DNA of 64,000 nt, taken from Mycobacterium florentinum. GTDB taxonomy: Bacteria > Actinomycetota > Actinomycetes > Mycobacteriales > Mycobacteriaceae. Positions 49,274-58,668 of this stretch are shown in pieces. How positions within the stretch are numbered: the stretch's first letter is position 1; each line of letters begins with the position of its first letter. A program made the translations under genes and the position numbers. The stretch covers positions 992,001 through 1,056,000 of the forward strand of contig NZ_AP022576.1 in NCBI RefSeq assembly GCF_010730355.1, given 5' to 3'. The notes beneath the pieces are model-generated. The model was not told the origin of the DNA and did not search any database. It was given only the letters and a program-made list of their open reading frames with translations.

Positions 49274-50841
49274 CAGGACACCGCCGCCAAGTCTTCGGCG
49301 TACACCGTGTCGGCGGACCGGACCATGATGCTGCGCGCCTTCTCCGGTGCGGCTGCCGGGTAATCCGCCCGGTGGTGACAGCCGCGGCTTTCGTCGCGGG
49401 CCAACGCCGCGGCGGCCACCGCGCGGGCGGTCAGTGTCAACGCGACGTCCTCGAAATCGCGACGCCCCTCGACGGTGCGAATCCGCGCCCGCGACAGCGT
49501 CTCGGCGAGACGCTGCAGCCCCGCGGCATCGCGTACCACCGACGCGTCGCGGGTCATCGCGGTCTGCAGTTCGCGGCGCTTCGACGCGGTGTGGGCGATC
49601 GGCTCGGGCGTGGTCGCGAGCACCCTGCCCACCGCCAGCGCATGCGTCGCCGCGGCCTTGCCGGCGCGGCCACCCACCACCAGGCCTTCCAGCAAGCTGT
49701 TGGACGCCAAGCGATTCGCGCCGTGCATCCCGGTGCGGGCCACCTCGCCCGCGGCGAACAGCCCGGGCAGCTCGGTCTGACCGTGCACGTCGGTCACCAC
49801 GCCGCCGCAGCTGTAGTGCGCGCCCGGAACAACCGGAATGGGTTGCCGCACCGGGTCGACGCCGGCGGCCCGGCATGAGGCGGTGACGTTGGGGAAGCGG
49901 GCCTCGAAGCCCTCGATGCCGCGCGCGTCCAGGAAGACGCATTCGTCACCGGTAGCCCTCAGCCGCGCGTCGATGGCTCCCGCCACGACATCGCGGGGCG
50001 CCAGGTCGCCCATCGGGTGAACGCCCGCGGTGACCGAATTGCCTTGCCGGTCAATCAATACCGCGCCCTCGCCACGGATGGCCTCGGTGATCAGCGGCCG
50101 CCGGCCGCCGGCTTGGCCGCCGAACAGCATGGTGGGGTGGAACTGGATGAACTCGAGATCGCTGACCGGGACACCGGCCCACAGCGCCAAAGCGATTCCG
50201 TCGCCGGTGGATCCGTCCGGGTTGGTGGTCGCGCTGTAGAGATGTCCGACGCCGCCGGAGGCCAGGATCACCGAAGGCGCACTGACGATGCCGACGCCGT
50301 CGGGATTGCCCACGGCCACCCCGGTCACCGCCGCACCGTCGTGCAGCACGCGCAGCGCCACGTGGCTGCTGCGAATGTCCAGCGTCCGGGCGGCGTGGTC
50401 GAGCGCGCGCTGCACCTCGGCACCGGTGGCGTCACCGCCGGCGTGCACGATGCGCCGCCGCGAATGCCCGCCCTCGCGGGTCAACGCCCACTCGCCCGGC
50501 ACCGATTCGTCGAATCGCGCGCCGTCGGAAACTAATTCGCTGACCGCGCGATAGCCGTCGGCGACGATCGAGTACACCGCACCGGGGTCGCACATGCCGG
50601 CGCCCGCGGCCAGGGTGTCGTTGACGTGAGCCTCGACGGAGTCGTCGTTGTCCGGCAGCACCACCGCGATTCCGCCCTGCGCATAGTGCGTTGCGGTGAC
50701 CGCGTGGGTTTCCTCGGCCTTGCTCAGCACGACGACGTTGCGTCCGGCACGATGGGCCGCCAGCGCGGCGGCCAATCCCCCGACGCCCGTGCCGATAACG
50801 ACGACGTCGGCGCTATCGGTCCAAGCGGGACGGGTCATCAT
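49273..50841 (-). CDS. nadB: L-aspartate oxidase
   Basis: An FAD enzyme oxidising aspartate to iminoaspartate. 522 residues from ATG 50841; the next codon is also ATG, and the pair overlaps the nadA stop. Seen are the dinucleotide fold [100 protein letters not shown] and [20 protein letters not shown]. Confidence 0.97.
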   Translation of the reverse strand: MMTRPAWTDSADVVVIGTGVGGLAAALAAHRAGRNVVVLSKAEETHAVTATHYAQGGIAVVLPDNDDSVEAHVNDTLAAGAGMCDPGAVYSIVADGYRAVSELVSDGARFDESVPGEWALTREGGHSRRRIVHAGGDATGAEVQRALDHAARTLDIRSSHVALRVLHDGAAVTGVAVGNPDGVGIVSAPSVILASGGVGHLYSATTNPDGSTGDGIALALWAGVPVSDLEFIQFHPTMLFGGQAGGRRPLITEAIRGEGAVLIDRQGNSVTAGVHPMGDLAPRDVVAGAIDARLRATGDECVFLDARGIEGFEARFPNVTASCRAAGVDPVRQPIPVVPGAHYSCGGVVTDVHGQTELPGLFAAGEVARTGMHGANRLASNSLLEGLVVGGRAGKAAATHALAVGRVLATTPEPIAHTASKRRELQTAMTRDASVVRDAAGLQRLAETLSRARIRTVEGRRDFEDVALTLTARAVAAAALARDESRGCHHRADYPAAAPEKARSIMVRSADTVYAEDLAAVS

Positions 50842-51887
50842 TCGCCGCCGCCCGGCTGGCCGATCTCGATCATGCGTTGCACGCTGCGCCGGCCTGCCGC
50901 CGCGACTTCCGGATCGACGTGAACCTCGTCCGCGCCCTCCACCACGCAGCGCAGCAGCGCCGCGGGGGTGATCATCTTCATGTATTTGCAGGACGCGCGG
51001 TCGTTCACCGCTTGGAAGTCGACTTCCGGTGCGGCCCTGCGCAATTGGTGCAGCATGCCGACCTCGGTGGCGACCAGGACCTTGCGTGCGCGCGTCTCGT
51101 GTGCCGCGTCGAGCATGCCGCCGGTGGAAAGGATCTTCACCCGCTCGGCCGGGAAGGCCCCCTCGCCGGCGAGATACAACGCCGAAGTGGCGCAACCGCA
51201 TTCGGGATGCACATACAGCTCGGCATCGGGATTGGCGCGGGCCTGCTCGGTGAGCTCGTCGCCGTTGATCCCGGCGTGCACGTGGCATTCACCGGCCCAC
51301 ACGTGGATGTTTTTGCGGCCCGTCACCCGGCGGACGTGGGCGCCGAGGAATTGGTCCGGGCAGAACAGCACCTCGCGGTCGGGGTCGATCGACTCGACCA
51401 CGTCGACCGCATTGGACGAGGTGCAGCAGATGTCGGTGAGCGCCTTCACGGCGGCCGTGGTGTTGACGTAGGAGACGACGACGGCGCCGGGGTGCTCGTC
51501 CTTCCAGGCGCGCAGCTCGTCGGGAGTGATCGAATCGGCCAGCGAGCAACCGGCCCGCTGATCCGGGATCAGCACGGTCTTCTCGGGGCTCAGAATCTTG
51601 GCGGTCTCGGCCATGAAGTGCACGCCGCAGAACACGATGGTGTCCTCCGGCGCCTCGGCGGCGATCCGCGACAGCGCCAGCGAGTCTCCGACGTGGTCGG
51701 CGACGTCCTGGATGGCGGGCAGCTGGTAGTTGTGTGCGAGCACAGTGGCGCCGCGCAACTTCGCCAGACGGCGAATCTCGTTGGCCCACTGCTCATCACC
51801 GTCGACGCCGCCGTAACCGGTCGGGGAATTGGTGATGCTGGCGATCATGTCTTCGGCGAGCGTGTCCGTGCGATTCATGACCGTCAC
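50838..51887 (-). CDS. nadA: Quinolinate synthase
   Basis: A [4Fe-4S] enzyme condensing iminoaspartate and DHAP to quinolinate. GTG 51887, with GAAAGGAG ahead of it, gives exactly 349 residues as in Rv1594. Cluster cysteines are in [30 protein letters not shown] and [40 protein letters not shown] is the N-terminal signature. It heads nadA-nadB-nadC and faces the Nudix regulator across a 46-bp gap holding the operator. Confidence 0.97.
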   Translation of the reverse strand: MTVMNRTDTLAEDMIASITNSPTGYGGVDGDEQWANEIRRLAKLRGATVLAHNYQLPAIQDVADHVGDSLALSRIAAEAPEDTIVFCGVHFMAETAKILSPEKTVLIPDQRAGCSLADSITPDELRAWKDEHPGAVVVSYVNTTAAVKALTDICCTSSNAVDVVESIDPDREVLFCPDQFLGAHVRRVTGRKNIHVWAGECHVHAGINGDELTEQARANPDAELYVHPECGCATSALYLAGEGAFPAERVKILSTGGMLDAAHETRARKVLVATEVGMLHQLRRAAPEVDFQAVNDRASCKYMKMITPAALLRCVVEGADEVHVDPEVAAAGRRSVQRMIEIGQPGGGE

Positions 51888-51910
51888 GGCGTCTCCTTTC
51901 GACTTAGGAG

Positions 51911-51933
51911 GTTTTCGACTTATAATCGAAAAC
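51911..51933. promoter_or_regulatory. Palindromic operator in the nadA-nrtR gap, with overlapping -10
   Basis: GTTTTCGA (51911-51918) and TCGAAAAC (51926-51933) form a perfect 8-bp inverted repeat with a 7-nt centre. A consensus TATAAT (51921-51926) sits inside on the + strand, 7 nt before the regulator's ATG, so the regulator mRNA is predicted to be leaderless and self-controlled. A half copy, TTTCGACTTA, recurs at 51897-51906 and 51913-51922. The same site would block nadA on the other strand. Confidence 0.72.
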
Positions 51934-52656
51934 ATGCCCAATGGTAGCACCGCCCACGAAGTGCTTGCGGTCGTGTTCCAGGTTCGGCAGGACACCGAGC
52001 AGGTTAAGGGAGCTGCCCGAAAGGGAAAACCACAGCTTAACGTGCTGTTATGGGAGCGTGCGCGCGATCCGCAACGCGGCTCGTGGTCACTGCCGGGCGG
52101 TCGGCTGCGCAACGACGAGGACATGACCACGTCCGTGCGTCGCCAGCTGGCCGAGAAGGTGGATTTGCAGGAGCTGGCCCACCTCGAGCAGCTCGCCGTG
52201 TTCTCCGATCCGGGCCGGGTTCCGGGCGCGCGGGTGATCGCGTCGACCTTCCTGGGTCTGGTGCCCTCCCCCGCTACCCCGGAGCTGCCGCCGGACACCC
52301 GGTGGCACCCGGTCAGCGATCTGCCGCCGATGGCGTTCGACCACGGCCCGATGGTCACGCACGCGCACACCCGGCTGATCGCCAAGATGTCCTATACCAA
52401 TATCGGATTTGCCTTGGCACCAAGGGAATTCGCACTTTCCATGCTGCGCGACATCTATAGCGCGACGCTGGGCCATCCAGTGGACGCGACAAATCTGCAA
52501 CGGGTGCTGGCCCGGCGCGGCGTGATCACGCAGACCGGCACCATCGCGCAGTCGGGTCGCAGCGGCGGGCGACCGGCCGCGTTGTACCACTTCACCGACG
52601 CCGCGCTGCGGGTCACCGACGAGTTCGCCGCGCTTCGGCCGCCCGGCCAGCCTTGA
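51934..52656 (+). CDS. nrtR: Nudix-type NAD-biosynthesis repressor (NrtR family)
   Basis: A 240-residue protein with an N-terminal Nudix-like domain and a C-terminal winged helix, the NrtR architecture. The Nudix part is visible ([20 protein letters not shown] followed by [20 protein letters not shown]), with the catalytic REUxEE box replaced, so it probably senses ADP-ribose-type ligands rather than hydrolysing them. The DNA-binding part includes [20 protein letters not shown] and GRPAALYHF. NrtR is known to repress nadABC in mycobacteria. ATG 51934 follows the -10 hexamer at once; upstream frame is nadA promoter sequence. Confidence 0.88.
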   Translation: MPNGSTAHEVLAVVFQVRQDTEQVKGAARKGKPQLNVLLWERARDPQRGSWSLPGGRLRNDEDMTTSVRRQLAEKVDLQELAHLEQLAVFSDPGRVPGARVIASTFLGLVPSPATPELPPDTRWHPVSDLPPMAFDHGPMVTHAHTRLIAKMSYTNIGFALAPREFALSMLRDIYSATLGHPVDATNLQRVLARRGVITQTGTIAQSGRSGGRPAALYHFTDAALRVTDEFAALRPPGQP

Positions 52657-52739
52657 TCTGTGTCACTACCCGCAGGTGAGCGAGAAATAGCTCACAGCCT
52701 GGCCATTACATTTTGGTTACCGGTTGTTCATGCGCGAAA

Positions 52740-54110
52740 ATGCCCGATGGCCCAGAAGGGATTGGCGAATTGGTTGAACTCGGCAATTTGGCAGGCACCG
52801 ACGGTGCGGAATGGATCGGTCGACCGCTACACGAGGAATTGCGGCCCAAGACGCGGCCGCTACTGCCCTCGGACGACCCGTTCTACCAGCCGCCTTCCGG
52901 CTTCCAACACGCCGAGCCCGGCACGGTGTTGCGCTCCCGCGACGTCGAACTGGCGTTCCTCGGGCTGATTCCGCAATCGGTTTCGGCCATCCAGCTGCTC
53001 TACCGGACGACGGACATGAACGGCGCCCCGGAGGCGTGCGTCACCACGGTGCTCGTCCCCGGCGAACGTGTCGTCGGGCAGAACTGCCCGCTGCTGTCGT
53101 ACCAATGCGCGATCGACGCCATGTCATCGCGCTGCTTTCCGTCGTACGCGCTGCGCAGAAGGGCCAAGGCACTCGGCTCGATAGCCCAGTTGGAGCTCTT
53201 CATGGTCGCCGCCGCCCTCGCCGAGGGGTGGGCGGTCTCGGTGCCCGATCACGAAGGCCTGCAAGGTATCTGGGGCGCGCCCTACGAACCCGGTTATCGC
53301 GTCCTGGACGGCATCCGGGCCGCCCTGAACTCGGACCGGGTCGCGCTGTCGCCGACGGCACCGATCGGGCTGTGGGGTTATTCCGGCGGTGGGCTGGCCA
53401 GCGCGTGGGCCGCCGAAATGTGTGCCGACTACGCGCCCGAGCTCAACATCGTGGGCGCGGTGCTGGGATCACCCGTCGGCGACCTGGGCCACACCTTCCG
53501 CCGCCTCAACGGCGGTTTCTTCGCGGGCCTGCCCGCGCTGGTGGTGGCCGCGCTCGCGCACATCTACCCCGACCTGGACCGGGTGATCAAGGAGCACACC
53601 AACCCCGAGGGCCGCGCCCTGCTGGGCCGGCTGGAAAGCATGACCACGGTCGGCGCGATCCTGCGGATGGCGGGCAAGAACATGGGCACCTACCTCGACG
53701 AGCCGCTCGAGGACATCCTGTCGTCGCCCGAGGTGTCGTATGTCTTCGACAGCATCAAGCTGGGCGTCGCGACGCCGGCACCGCCGGTCTTGATCGTGCA
53801 GGCCGTGTACGACTACCTGATCGACGTCCACGACATCGACGCGCTGGCGGACGCCTATTCGGCCGGTGGCGCCGACGTCAGCTACCACCGCGACGCGTTC
53901 AACGAGCACGCGCTGCTGCACCCGTTGTCCGCGCCGATGACACTGCGCTGGCTCACCGACCGCTTCGCCGGCCGGCCGTTGAAGGACCACCTGATCAGGA
54001 CCACCTGGCCGACGGCCTTCAACCCGATCACCTACACGGGCATGCTTCGACTCGGCCTGATCGCGGCCAAGGTCATCACCGGACGAAAGATTCGCCGCCG
54101 TCCGCTATGA
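52740..54110 (+). CDS. Secretory-lipase family esterase (Rv1592c-like)
   Basis: A 456-residue alpha/beta-hydrolase of the LIP family. The nucleophile elbow is [19 protein letters not shown], the Asp region [20 protein letters not shown] and the His region [37 protein letters not shown] is also well conserved with Rv1592c as I recall it. ATG 52740 was chosen; an in-frame GTG lies nine codons upstream. There is no clear signal peptide, so export is doubtful. Lipid or ester substrates are likely. Its stop overlaps the end of the DUF2567 gene by 6 bp. Confidence 0.88.
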   Translation: MPDGPEGIGELVELGNLAGTDGAEWIGRPLHEELRPKTRPLLPSDDPFYQPPSGFQHAEPGTVLRSRDVELAFLGLIPQSVSAIQLLYRTTDMNGAPEACVTTVLVPGERVVGQNCPLLSYQCAIDAMSSRCFPSYALRRRAKALGSIAQLELFMVAAALAEGWAVSVPDHEGLQGIWGAPYEPGYRVLDGIRAALNSDRVALSPTAPIGLWGYSGGGLASAWAAEMCADYAPELNIVGAVLGSPVGDLGHTFRRLNGGFFAGLPALVVAALAHIYPDLDRVIKEHTNPEGRALLGRLESMTTVGAILRMAGKNMGTYLDEPLEDILSSPEVSYVFDSIKLGVATPAPPVLIVQAVYDYLIDVHDIDALADAYSAGGADVSYHRDAFNEHALLHPLSAPMTLRWLTDRFAGRPLKDHLIRTTWPTAFNPITYTGMLRLGLIAAKVITGRKIRRRPL

Positions 54111-54770
54111 GACGGAGGCCTCCGGCTCCATCGGCAGCGCGTGCGAAGCCTGATCGGTGGGCCCCGAGCTGCCCAGGTCGTCGTGGGCGCTTCCGGCCGC
54201 CAGCAGGGCATAGACCAGCGCGGCGATCGCGGCGGGCCACAACAGCGTGATGGCGATCTGCAGCGGCCCGGGACCGAAGAACACCGGCGGCGCCTGCACG
54301 ACGTAGGACACCGCGGGGCTGCCCAGCACCGGCACCTTGTCGACGTCCAGCGCGCCATAGCGCAGCAGAGCCAGCACCGCGCCCACCGCCGAGGCCACCC
54401 CGGCGGCGCCCACCATGCCGATCGTCAGCCCGATGACCATGCCCGGGCCGCGCAGCCGGCGCCACTGCCACACGAGCACCGGCGCGACGACCGCCAGCAC
54501 GGTCAACAGACCCAGCATCAGGGACGGCACGTCGAAGAAGTGCTGGGACTCGGTACCCAGGTATTCGTGCACCCGCTCGCCGGAGCGCGTCATCGCCACC
54601 ACCAGATGAATCGGCGGGGCCATCCACGCCCATAGGCCGCCGACCAACACTCCGGTCGCCGAAAGCCCAAGTGCGGCAAGGCCAATCGCACGCATCCGCG
54701 ATGGGGTGGCGCGACCGGCGGGCTCAGGCGCCGCGGGCTGGGGAGCCGCCGGCATCCAGGGTTCGGTCAC
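54105..54770 (-). CDS. DUF2567 membrane protein (Rv1591-like)
   Basis: A 221-residue protein with four hydrophobic helices ([80 protein letters not shown]) and a Pro-rich N-terminus. A conserved-looking external loop is [20 protein letters not shown]. The function is unknown. Its start overlaps the bsaP stop as ATGA, placing it last in bioB-bsaP-DUF2567. Confidence 0.85.
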   Translation of the reverse strand: MTEPWMPAAPQPAAPEPAGRATPSRMRAIGLAALGLSATGVLVGGLWAWMAPPIHLVVAMTRSGERVHEYLGTESQHFFDVPSLMLGLLTVLAVVAPVLVWQWRRLRGPGMVIGLTIGMVGAAGVASAVGAVLALLRYGALDVDKVPVLGSPAVSYVVQAPPVFFGPGPLQIAITLLWPAAIAALVYALLAAGSAHDDLGSSGPTDQASHALPMEPEASVS

Positions 54771-55012
54771 CGCTGAGTCTCCAGATCCGCCGAGTCAACC
54801 TCGCCGTGCCGCGAGCAGCGCGCCCGCCAGCCGTCGGGGCGGACCTGGACGATCATCCGGCGCCCGCATTCGGCGCAAAAGCGCGGCGGTTCAAGACCGA
54901 GCTGGGCCGCGGTGGGCACTGTCGTACCCCCCAATTCCCCGGTGTAGACGTTGTAGATGCCGGCGCTGACCGGAGCACCCAGATCTCCAACCACAGATTC
55001 CAACCTAGCCAC
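54767..55012 (-). CDS. bsaP: Biotin synthase auxiliary protein
   Basis: An 81-residue protein matching Rv1590 in place and form. The N-terminal part has [18 protein letters not shown], and a C-terminal small zinc-ribbon-like region has CAECGRRM and CSRHGEV. Recent work, as I recall it, showed that mycobacterial BioB needs this protein (BsaP) to turn dethiobiotin into biotin, probably by supporting the iron-sulfur cluster. GTG 55012 shares its first base with the bioB stop (TAGTG), so production is tightly coupled. Confidence 0.85.
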   Translation of the reverse strand: MARLESVVGDLGAPVSAGIYNVYTGELGGTTVPTAAQLGLEPPRFCAECGRRMIVQVRPDGWRARCSRHGEVDSADLETQR

Positions 55013-56049
55013 TACAAGGTGGCATTGAGCGCCTTGATCGGCATCTGCAGGTCCTCGAGCAGTTCCAGATCGGATTCGGCGGGACGGCCGAGCGTGGTCA
55101 GGTAGTTCCCGACGATCACGGCGTTGATGCCGCCCAGGATGCCCTGCTTGGCGCCGAGGTCGCCCAGGGTGATCTCCCGCCCACCGGCGAAGCGCAGCAT
55201 CGTGCGCGGCAACGCCAGCCGGAACGCGGCCACCGACTTCAGCGCCTCGCTGACCGGCATCACCTCGAGGTCGCCGAACGGAGTACCGGGCCGCGGGTTG
55301 AGGAAGTTCAGCGGCACCTCATCGGGGTTGAGCTCGGCGAGGTCGGCGGCGAATTCCGCACGCTGCTCCAGCGTCTCTCCCATGCCGAGGATACCGCCGC
55401 AGCACACCTCCATGCCCGCGTCGCGCACCATCGTCAGCGTCTGCCAGCGCTCCTCCCAGGTGTGCGTGGTGACGACGTTGGTGAAAAACGAGCGGGCGGT
55501 CTCCAGGTTGTGGTTGTAGCGGTGCACGCCCATCGCGGCGAGCTCGTCGACCTGCTCGGCGCTCAGCATGCCCAGCGAGCAGGCGACGTTGATCTCGACC
55601 TCGTTGCGGATCGCCTCGATACCGGCCGCGACCTGGGACATCAGCCGCTTGTCCGGACCACGGACCGCGGCCACGATGCAGAACTCGGTGGCACCGGACT
55701 TCGCGGTTTGCTTGGCGGCCTCGACAAGGCTCGGAATGTCGAGCCAGGCGCTGCGCACCGGCGAGGCGAACAGCCCGGACTGGGAACAGAAGTGGCAGTC
55801 CTCGGGGCAGCCGCCGGTCTTGAGGCTGATGATGCCCTCGACCTCGACCTCGGGGCCACACCAGCGCATCCGCACCTCGTGGGCCAGCGCCAGCAGCTCC
55901 TCGAGCCGCTCGTCGGGGAGCTGCAGCACCGAAAGGACCTGGTCCCGGCTCAATCCCTCGCCGCCCTCGAGCACCTGCTCGCGGGCGATCGCCAGGATGT
56001 CTGCGTCATCGCCGGCTTGGGTCGTGGGTCGAGTTGCCGCTTGAGTCAC
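55012..56049 (-). CDS. bioB: Biotin synthase
   Basis: A radical-SAM enzyme inserting sulfur into dethiobiotin. The 345 residues from GTG 56049 (VTQAATRPT) include the SAM-cluster motif [80 protein letters not shown] and [20 protein letters not shown]. The open frame runs 29 codons further, but those codons lie in the promoter region. Confidence 0.97.
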   Translation of the reverse strand: MTQAATRPTTQAGDDADILAIAREQVLEGGEGLSRDQVLSVLQLPDERLEELLALAHEVRMRWCGPEVEVEGIISLKTGGCPEDCHFCSQSGLFASPVRSAWLDIPSLVEAAKQTAKSGATEFCIVAAVRGPDKRLMSQVAAGIEAIRNEVEINVACSLGMLSAEQVDELAAMGVHRYNHNLETARSFFTNVVTTHTWEERWQTLTMVRDAGMEVCCGGILGMGETLEQRAEFAADLAELNPDEVPLNFLNPRPGTPFGDLEVMPVSEALKSVAAFRLALPRTMLRFAGGREITLGDLGAKQGILGGINAVIVGNYLTTLGRPAESDLELLEDLQMPIKALNATL

Positions 56050-56122
56050 CAAGTACTCCCCTGCATCTTTATCGCGTCCGCGTCTGCGGTCACATCCGCC
56101 ACAACCTCGTGGCAGCCTGAAC

Positions 56123-56135
56123 GAAACGGTGTTCA
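56123..56135 (-). promoter_or_regulatory. Candidate BioQ operator upstream of bioB
   Basis: On the minus strand TGAACACCGTTTC matches, except for one base, the 13-bp TGAAC-N3-GTTAC motif I recall for the actinobacterial biotin repressor BioQ. A -10-like TACCCT lies just upstream of it on the minus strand. No bioQ gene is in the window. Confidence 0.45.
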
Positions 56136-56186
56136 AAGTAGGGTAACGGCCCTAGTACACCGAAACCGCCGGGGTATACGACCACC

Positions 56187-56366
56187 ATGACGACCGTGCA
56201 TGTCGAGTACGTGGCACACCACTGGATTGTGCTGGCGGTACCGGCGTTCCTACCGGCCGTGATCGTCGTCGCCGTGATCCTCTACGTCGCGCTGCGCGAC
56301 CGGCGCGCCGGCCGGACCGATGATGCCCAGCAGCAAAGCGACACAACGGATAAATCACATGATTGA
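56187..56366 (+). CDS. 59-residue single-TM protein
   Basis: A small gene opening the 56.2-60.0 kb operon. MTTVHVEYVAHHWIVLAVPA leads into one strong membrane helix (VPAFLPAVIVVAVILYVAL), then a basic stop (RDRRAGR) and a polar acidic tail ending in KSHD. His residues 5, 11 and 12 precede the helix. A TATACG hexamer ends 6 nt before the ATG, so a leaderless message is likely. It is 96 bp upstream of the large membrane protein on the same strand. No family is recognised. Confidence 0.6.
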   Translation: MTTVHVEYVAHHWIVLAVPAFLPAVIVVAVILYVALRDRRAGRTDDAQQQSDTTDKSHD

Positions 56367-56468
56367 CAGCCCCACAATCCGGGCATTACACCTTGGATCG
56401 CGTGAACTTACCTGCCAGTAGGAAATGATCTCCCGGGACGTCCCGGCGCTTGTAGGGAGGACATGACA

Positions 56469-58301
56469 ATGGTGTCAACGGAGCTACCGCTGCTCGCCGA
56501 ACCGTCGGCCCGCGGTGCCGGACTCAACCAGGTGATCGGGCTCTCGGTCGCCGCGATGGTCATCACGCTGGTCATGTTGGGGGTGGGCTACGCGCACCGC
56601 ACTCATCGCATCACGTGGTTGACCCGGCTCGCCGACAAACTCGGCGAGAAATTCCATCGCCCCAACTGGGTGGCGCTGCCGATCCTGGTCTTCACGACGT
56701 CGATCATCTGCGCCCTGTTCGGCTTCATCTGGGACGTCAGCTGGCATATCGGCAACGGCCGCGATCCCGGGCCGTTGGCCAACCCGGCGCACTACTTCAT
56801 CATCATCGGCCTGTTCGGGGTGTTCCTGGCCGGAATGACCGCGATCGTCATCCCGCACGAGAAGCCCGGGCCGGCGGCGGTGCGCATCACCCGCAGCTGG
56901 TACGCGCCGGTCGGCGGCGTGCTGATGGCCGGCTGCGGGCTGTACGCGATGATCGGCTTCCCACTCGACGACATCTGGCACCGAATCTTCGGGCAAGACG
57001 TCACGCTTTGGGGCCCAACACATTTGATGATGATCGGCGGTGCCTGCTTTTCGCTGTTCGCGGTGCTGATGCTGGAGCGCGAAGGCGAGGCCCAGCAGGC
57101 GGCCGAGGCCGCGCACGGCGCGTTCATCACCTTCCTGCGCTACCTGTCCTTCGGCGGAATGTTCATCGGCCTGTCGGTCTATCAGATCGAATACGACTTC
57201 GGCGTCGAACAATTCCGCCTGGTGTTGCAGCCGATGATGATCGCCTTCGCCTCCGCACTGGCGGCCGTCGCCGCCCGCGTCACGATGGGCCGCGGCGCGG
57301 CGATCATCGCATCGTTGTTCGCGATCTTGCTGCGCGGTGGCGTCGCGGTGCTGGTGGGTCCCATCCTGGGCGCGCCGATCAACTGGTTCCCGCTGTACCT
57401 GGGCCCCGCCCTGGTGGTCGAACTGATTGCGCTGACTCCATTGTTCAAGCGCCCCATCGCTTTTGGCGCGGTCTCCGGCCTGGGCGTCGCGACGGTCGGG
57501 CTGTGGCTGGAGTCGCTGTGGATCGGGACGGTCTACCACTACCCCTGGCCGGTCAGCATGTGGGGCGAGGCCCTGGCCATGGCGGTACCGGTCGGGGTGC
57601 TCGCCGGAATGTGCGGGGCATTGTTCGGCATGGTGCTGACCGGGCAGCGGTTGCCGCACCGCAGGATCGGCATCTCGGTGGTCGTGGCGACCGTCGTGGT
57701 GATCGGCGGCGCGGTGGCCAACGGCCTGCACATCGTGGTGCCGCAACAAGGCAAGGCCGCGATCACGCTGACCGAGCTGCCCAGCGCACCCGGCCAGCGC
57801 ATGGTGTCCGCCGATGTGCAGCTGACACCCGCCGATGCGGTTGGCGCGCAGCCGGATTGGCTGACGATTCTGTCCTGGCAGGGCCGGATGGAAAACCACC
57901 GCGGCCTGGTGATCGACCGTCTGGACAAGGTTGGCCCCGGCCACTACCGGTCCACCCAGCCGGTCCCGGTCTGGGGATCGTGGAAGACGCTGCTGCGGAT
58001 TCAGGACGGCTACACGATGACCGGCGTGCCGATCTACGAACCGGCCGACGACGCCATTCCCGCGGCCGAGGTGCCCGCCCTGTCCCCGATGGACCGGCCG
58101 TTCGTGCACGAGATCACCATCCTGCAGCGCGAACGTGACCAGAACGCTCCCGGCTGGCTCTACAACGCCGGTTCGCTCGTCGTGCTGATCCTGACGCTGA
58201 TGGTCATCGCCGGCCTGGCGTGGGGCGCGGGCCGCATCAACAATGCGCTGTCCGAGCCCGAGCCGGTTACCGAAAAACAACCACTGCCGCGGGCAGCGTG
58301 A
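56469..58301 (+). CDS. Large polytopic membrane protein with C-terminal FixH/YtkA-like domain
   Basis: About 610 residues; ATG 56469 is preferred because GGAGG stands 8 nt before it, while ATG 56463 is only 2 nt from it. Some eleven or twelve membrane helices fill residues 20-425. His residues cluster around them: WDVSWH, PAHYF, VIPHE, DDIWHRIF and GPTHLMM. An extracytoplasmic beta-type domain (about 428-565) contains VGPGHYRSTQPVPVWGSWKT, reminiscent of FixH/YtkA/CopC-like folds, and one last helix follows. The pattern suggests a heme- or copper-handling membrane protein, by inference only. The family is not one I can name. A cupredoxin-like lipoprotein gene follows 4 bp downstream. Confidence 0.72.
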   Translation: MVSTELPLLAEPSARGAGLNQVIGLSVAAMVITLVMLGVGYAHRTHRITWLTRLADKLGEKFHRPNWVALPILVFTTSIICALFGFIWDVSWHIGNGRDPGPLANPAHYFIIIGLFGVFLAGMTAIVIPHEKPGPAAVRITRSWYAPVGGVLMAGCGLYAMIGFPLDDIWHRIFGQDVTLWGPTHLMMIGGACFSLFAVLMLEREGEAQQAAEAAHGAFITFLRYLSFGGMFIGLSVYQIEYDFGVEQFRLVLQPMMIAFASALAAVAARVTMGRGAAIIASLFAILLRGGVAVLVGPILGAPINWFPLYLGPALVVELIALTPLFKRPIAFGAVSGLGVATVGLWLESLWIGTVYHYPWPVSMWGEALAMAVPVGVLAGMCGALFGMVLTGQRLPHRRIGISVVVATVVVIGGAVANGLHIVVPQQGKAAITLTELPSAPGQRMVSADVQLTPADAVGAQPDWLTILSWQGRMENHRGLVIDRLDKVGPGHYRSTQPVPVWGSWKTLLRIQDGYTMTGVPIYEPADDAIPAAEVPALSPMDRPFVHEITILQRERDQNAPGWLYNAGSLVVLILTLMVIAGLAWGAGRINNALSEPEPVTEKQPLPRAA

Positions 58302-58305
58302 GGGG

Positions 58306-58668
58306 ATGACGTTACGCGGCACGCTTATCGCGGCGTGGGTGACGGTGCTGACGTGCGGCTTGATCGGCTGCGCGGGTTCGCCGCACCAGGCTCCCCCGGA
58401 GCCGCTCAACATCGAGGTCACCATCGCCCACGGTCGCGTCACCCCGACGAACGCGATGCTGCAGGCGAAGGTCAAGCAGCAGATCGTCCTGCATGTCACC
58501 AGCGATGCGACCGATGAGCTGCATGTGCACTCGGTGCCCGATCACAAGTTCGAGGTCAAGGCCGGACCCAACCAGATCTTTCAGTTCAGCGTCGAGGTGC
58601 CCGGCAACGTCGACGTGGAGCTCCACCATCTGGACCGCACGATAGCCACCATCTCCGTCGTGCCGTGA
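58306..58668 (+). CDS. Cupredoxin-like lipoprotein
   Basis: A 120-residue protein with a lipoprotein signal (MTLRGTLIAAWVTVLTCGLI, then GCAGSP). The mature domain of about 95 residues has the beta pattern of cupredoxin_1 proteins: VKQQIVLHVTSDATDELHVH, SVPDHKFEVKAGPNQIFQFS and NVDVELHHLDRTIATISVV. Histidines occur as HVH and HH, but the canonical Cys and Met copper ligands are missing. It could be a copper chaperone or only a structural subunit. Its stop overlaps the next gene's GTG (GTGA). Confidence 0.72.
   Translation: MTLRGTLIAAWVTVLTCGLIGCAGSPHQAPPEPLNIEVTIAHGRVTPTNAMLQAKVKQQIVLHVTSDATDELHVHSVPDHKFEVKAGPNQIFQFSVEVPGNVDVELHHLDRTIATISVVP

Noticed and set aside
56484..58499. 671-codon open frame on the - strand
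   Set aside because: Antisense to the large membrane protein, whose helices and coupled neighbours are convincing.
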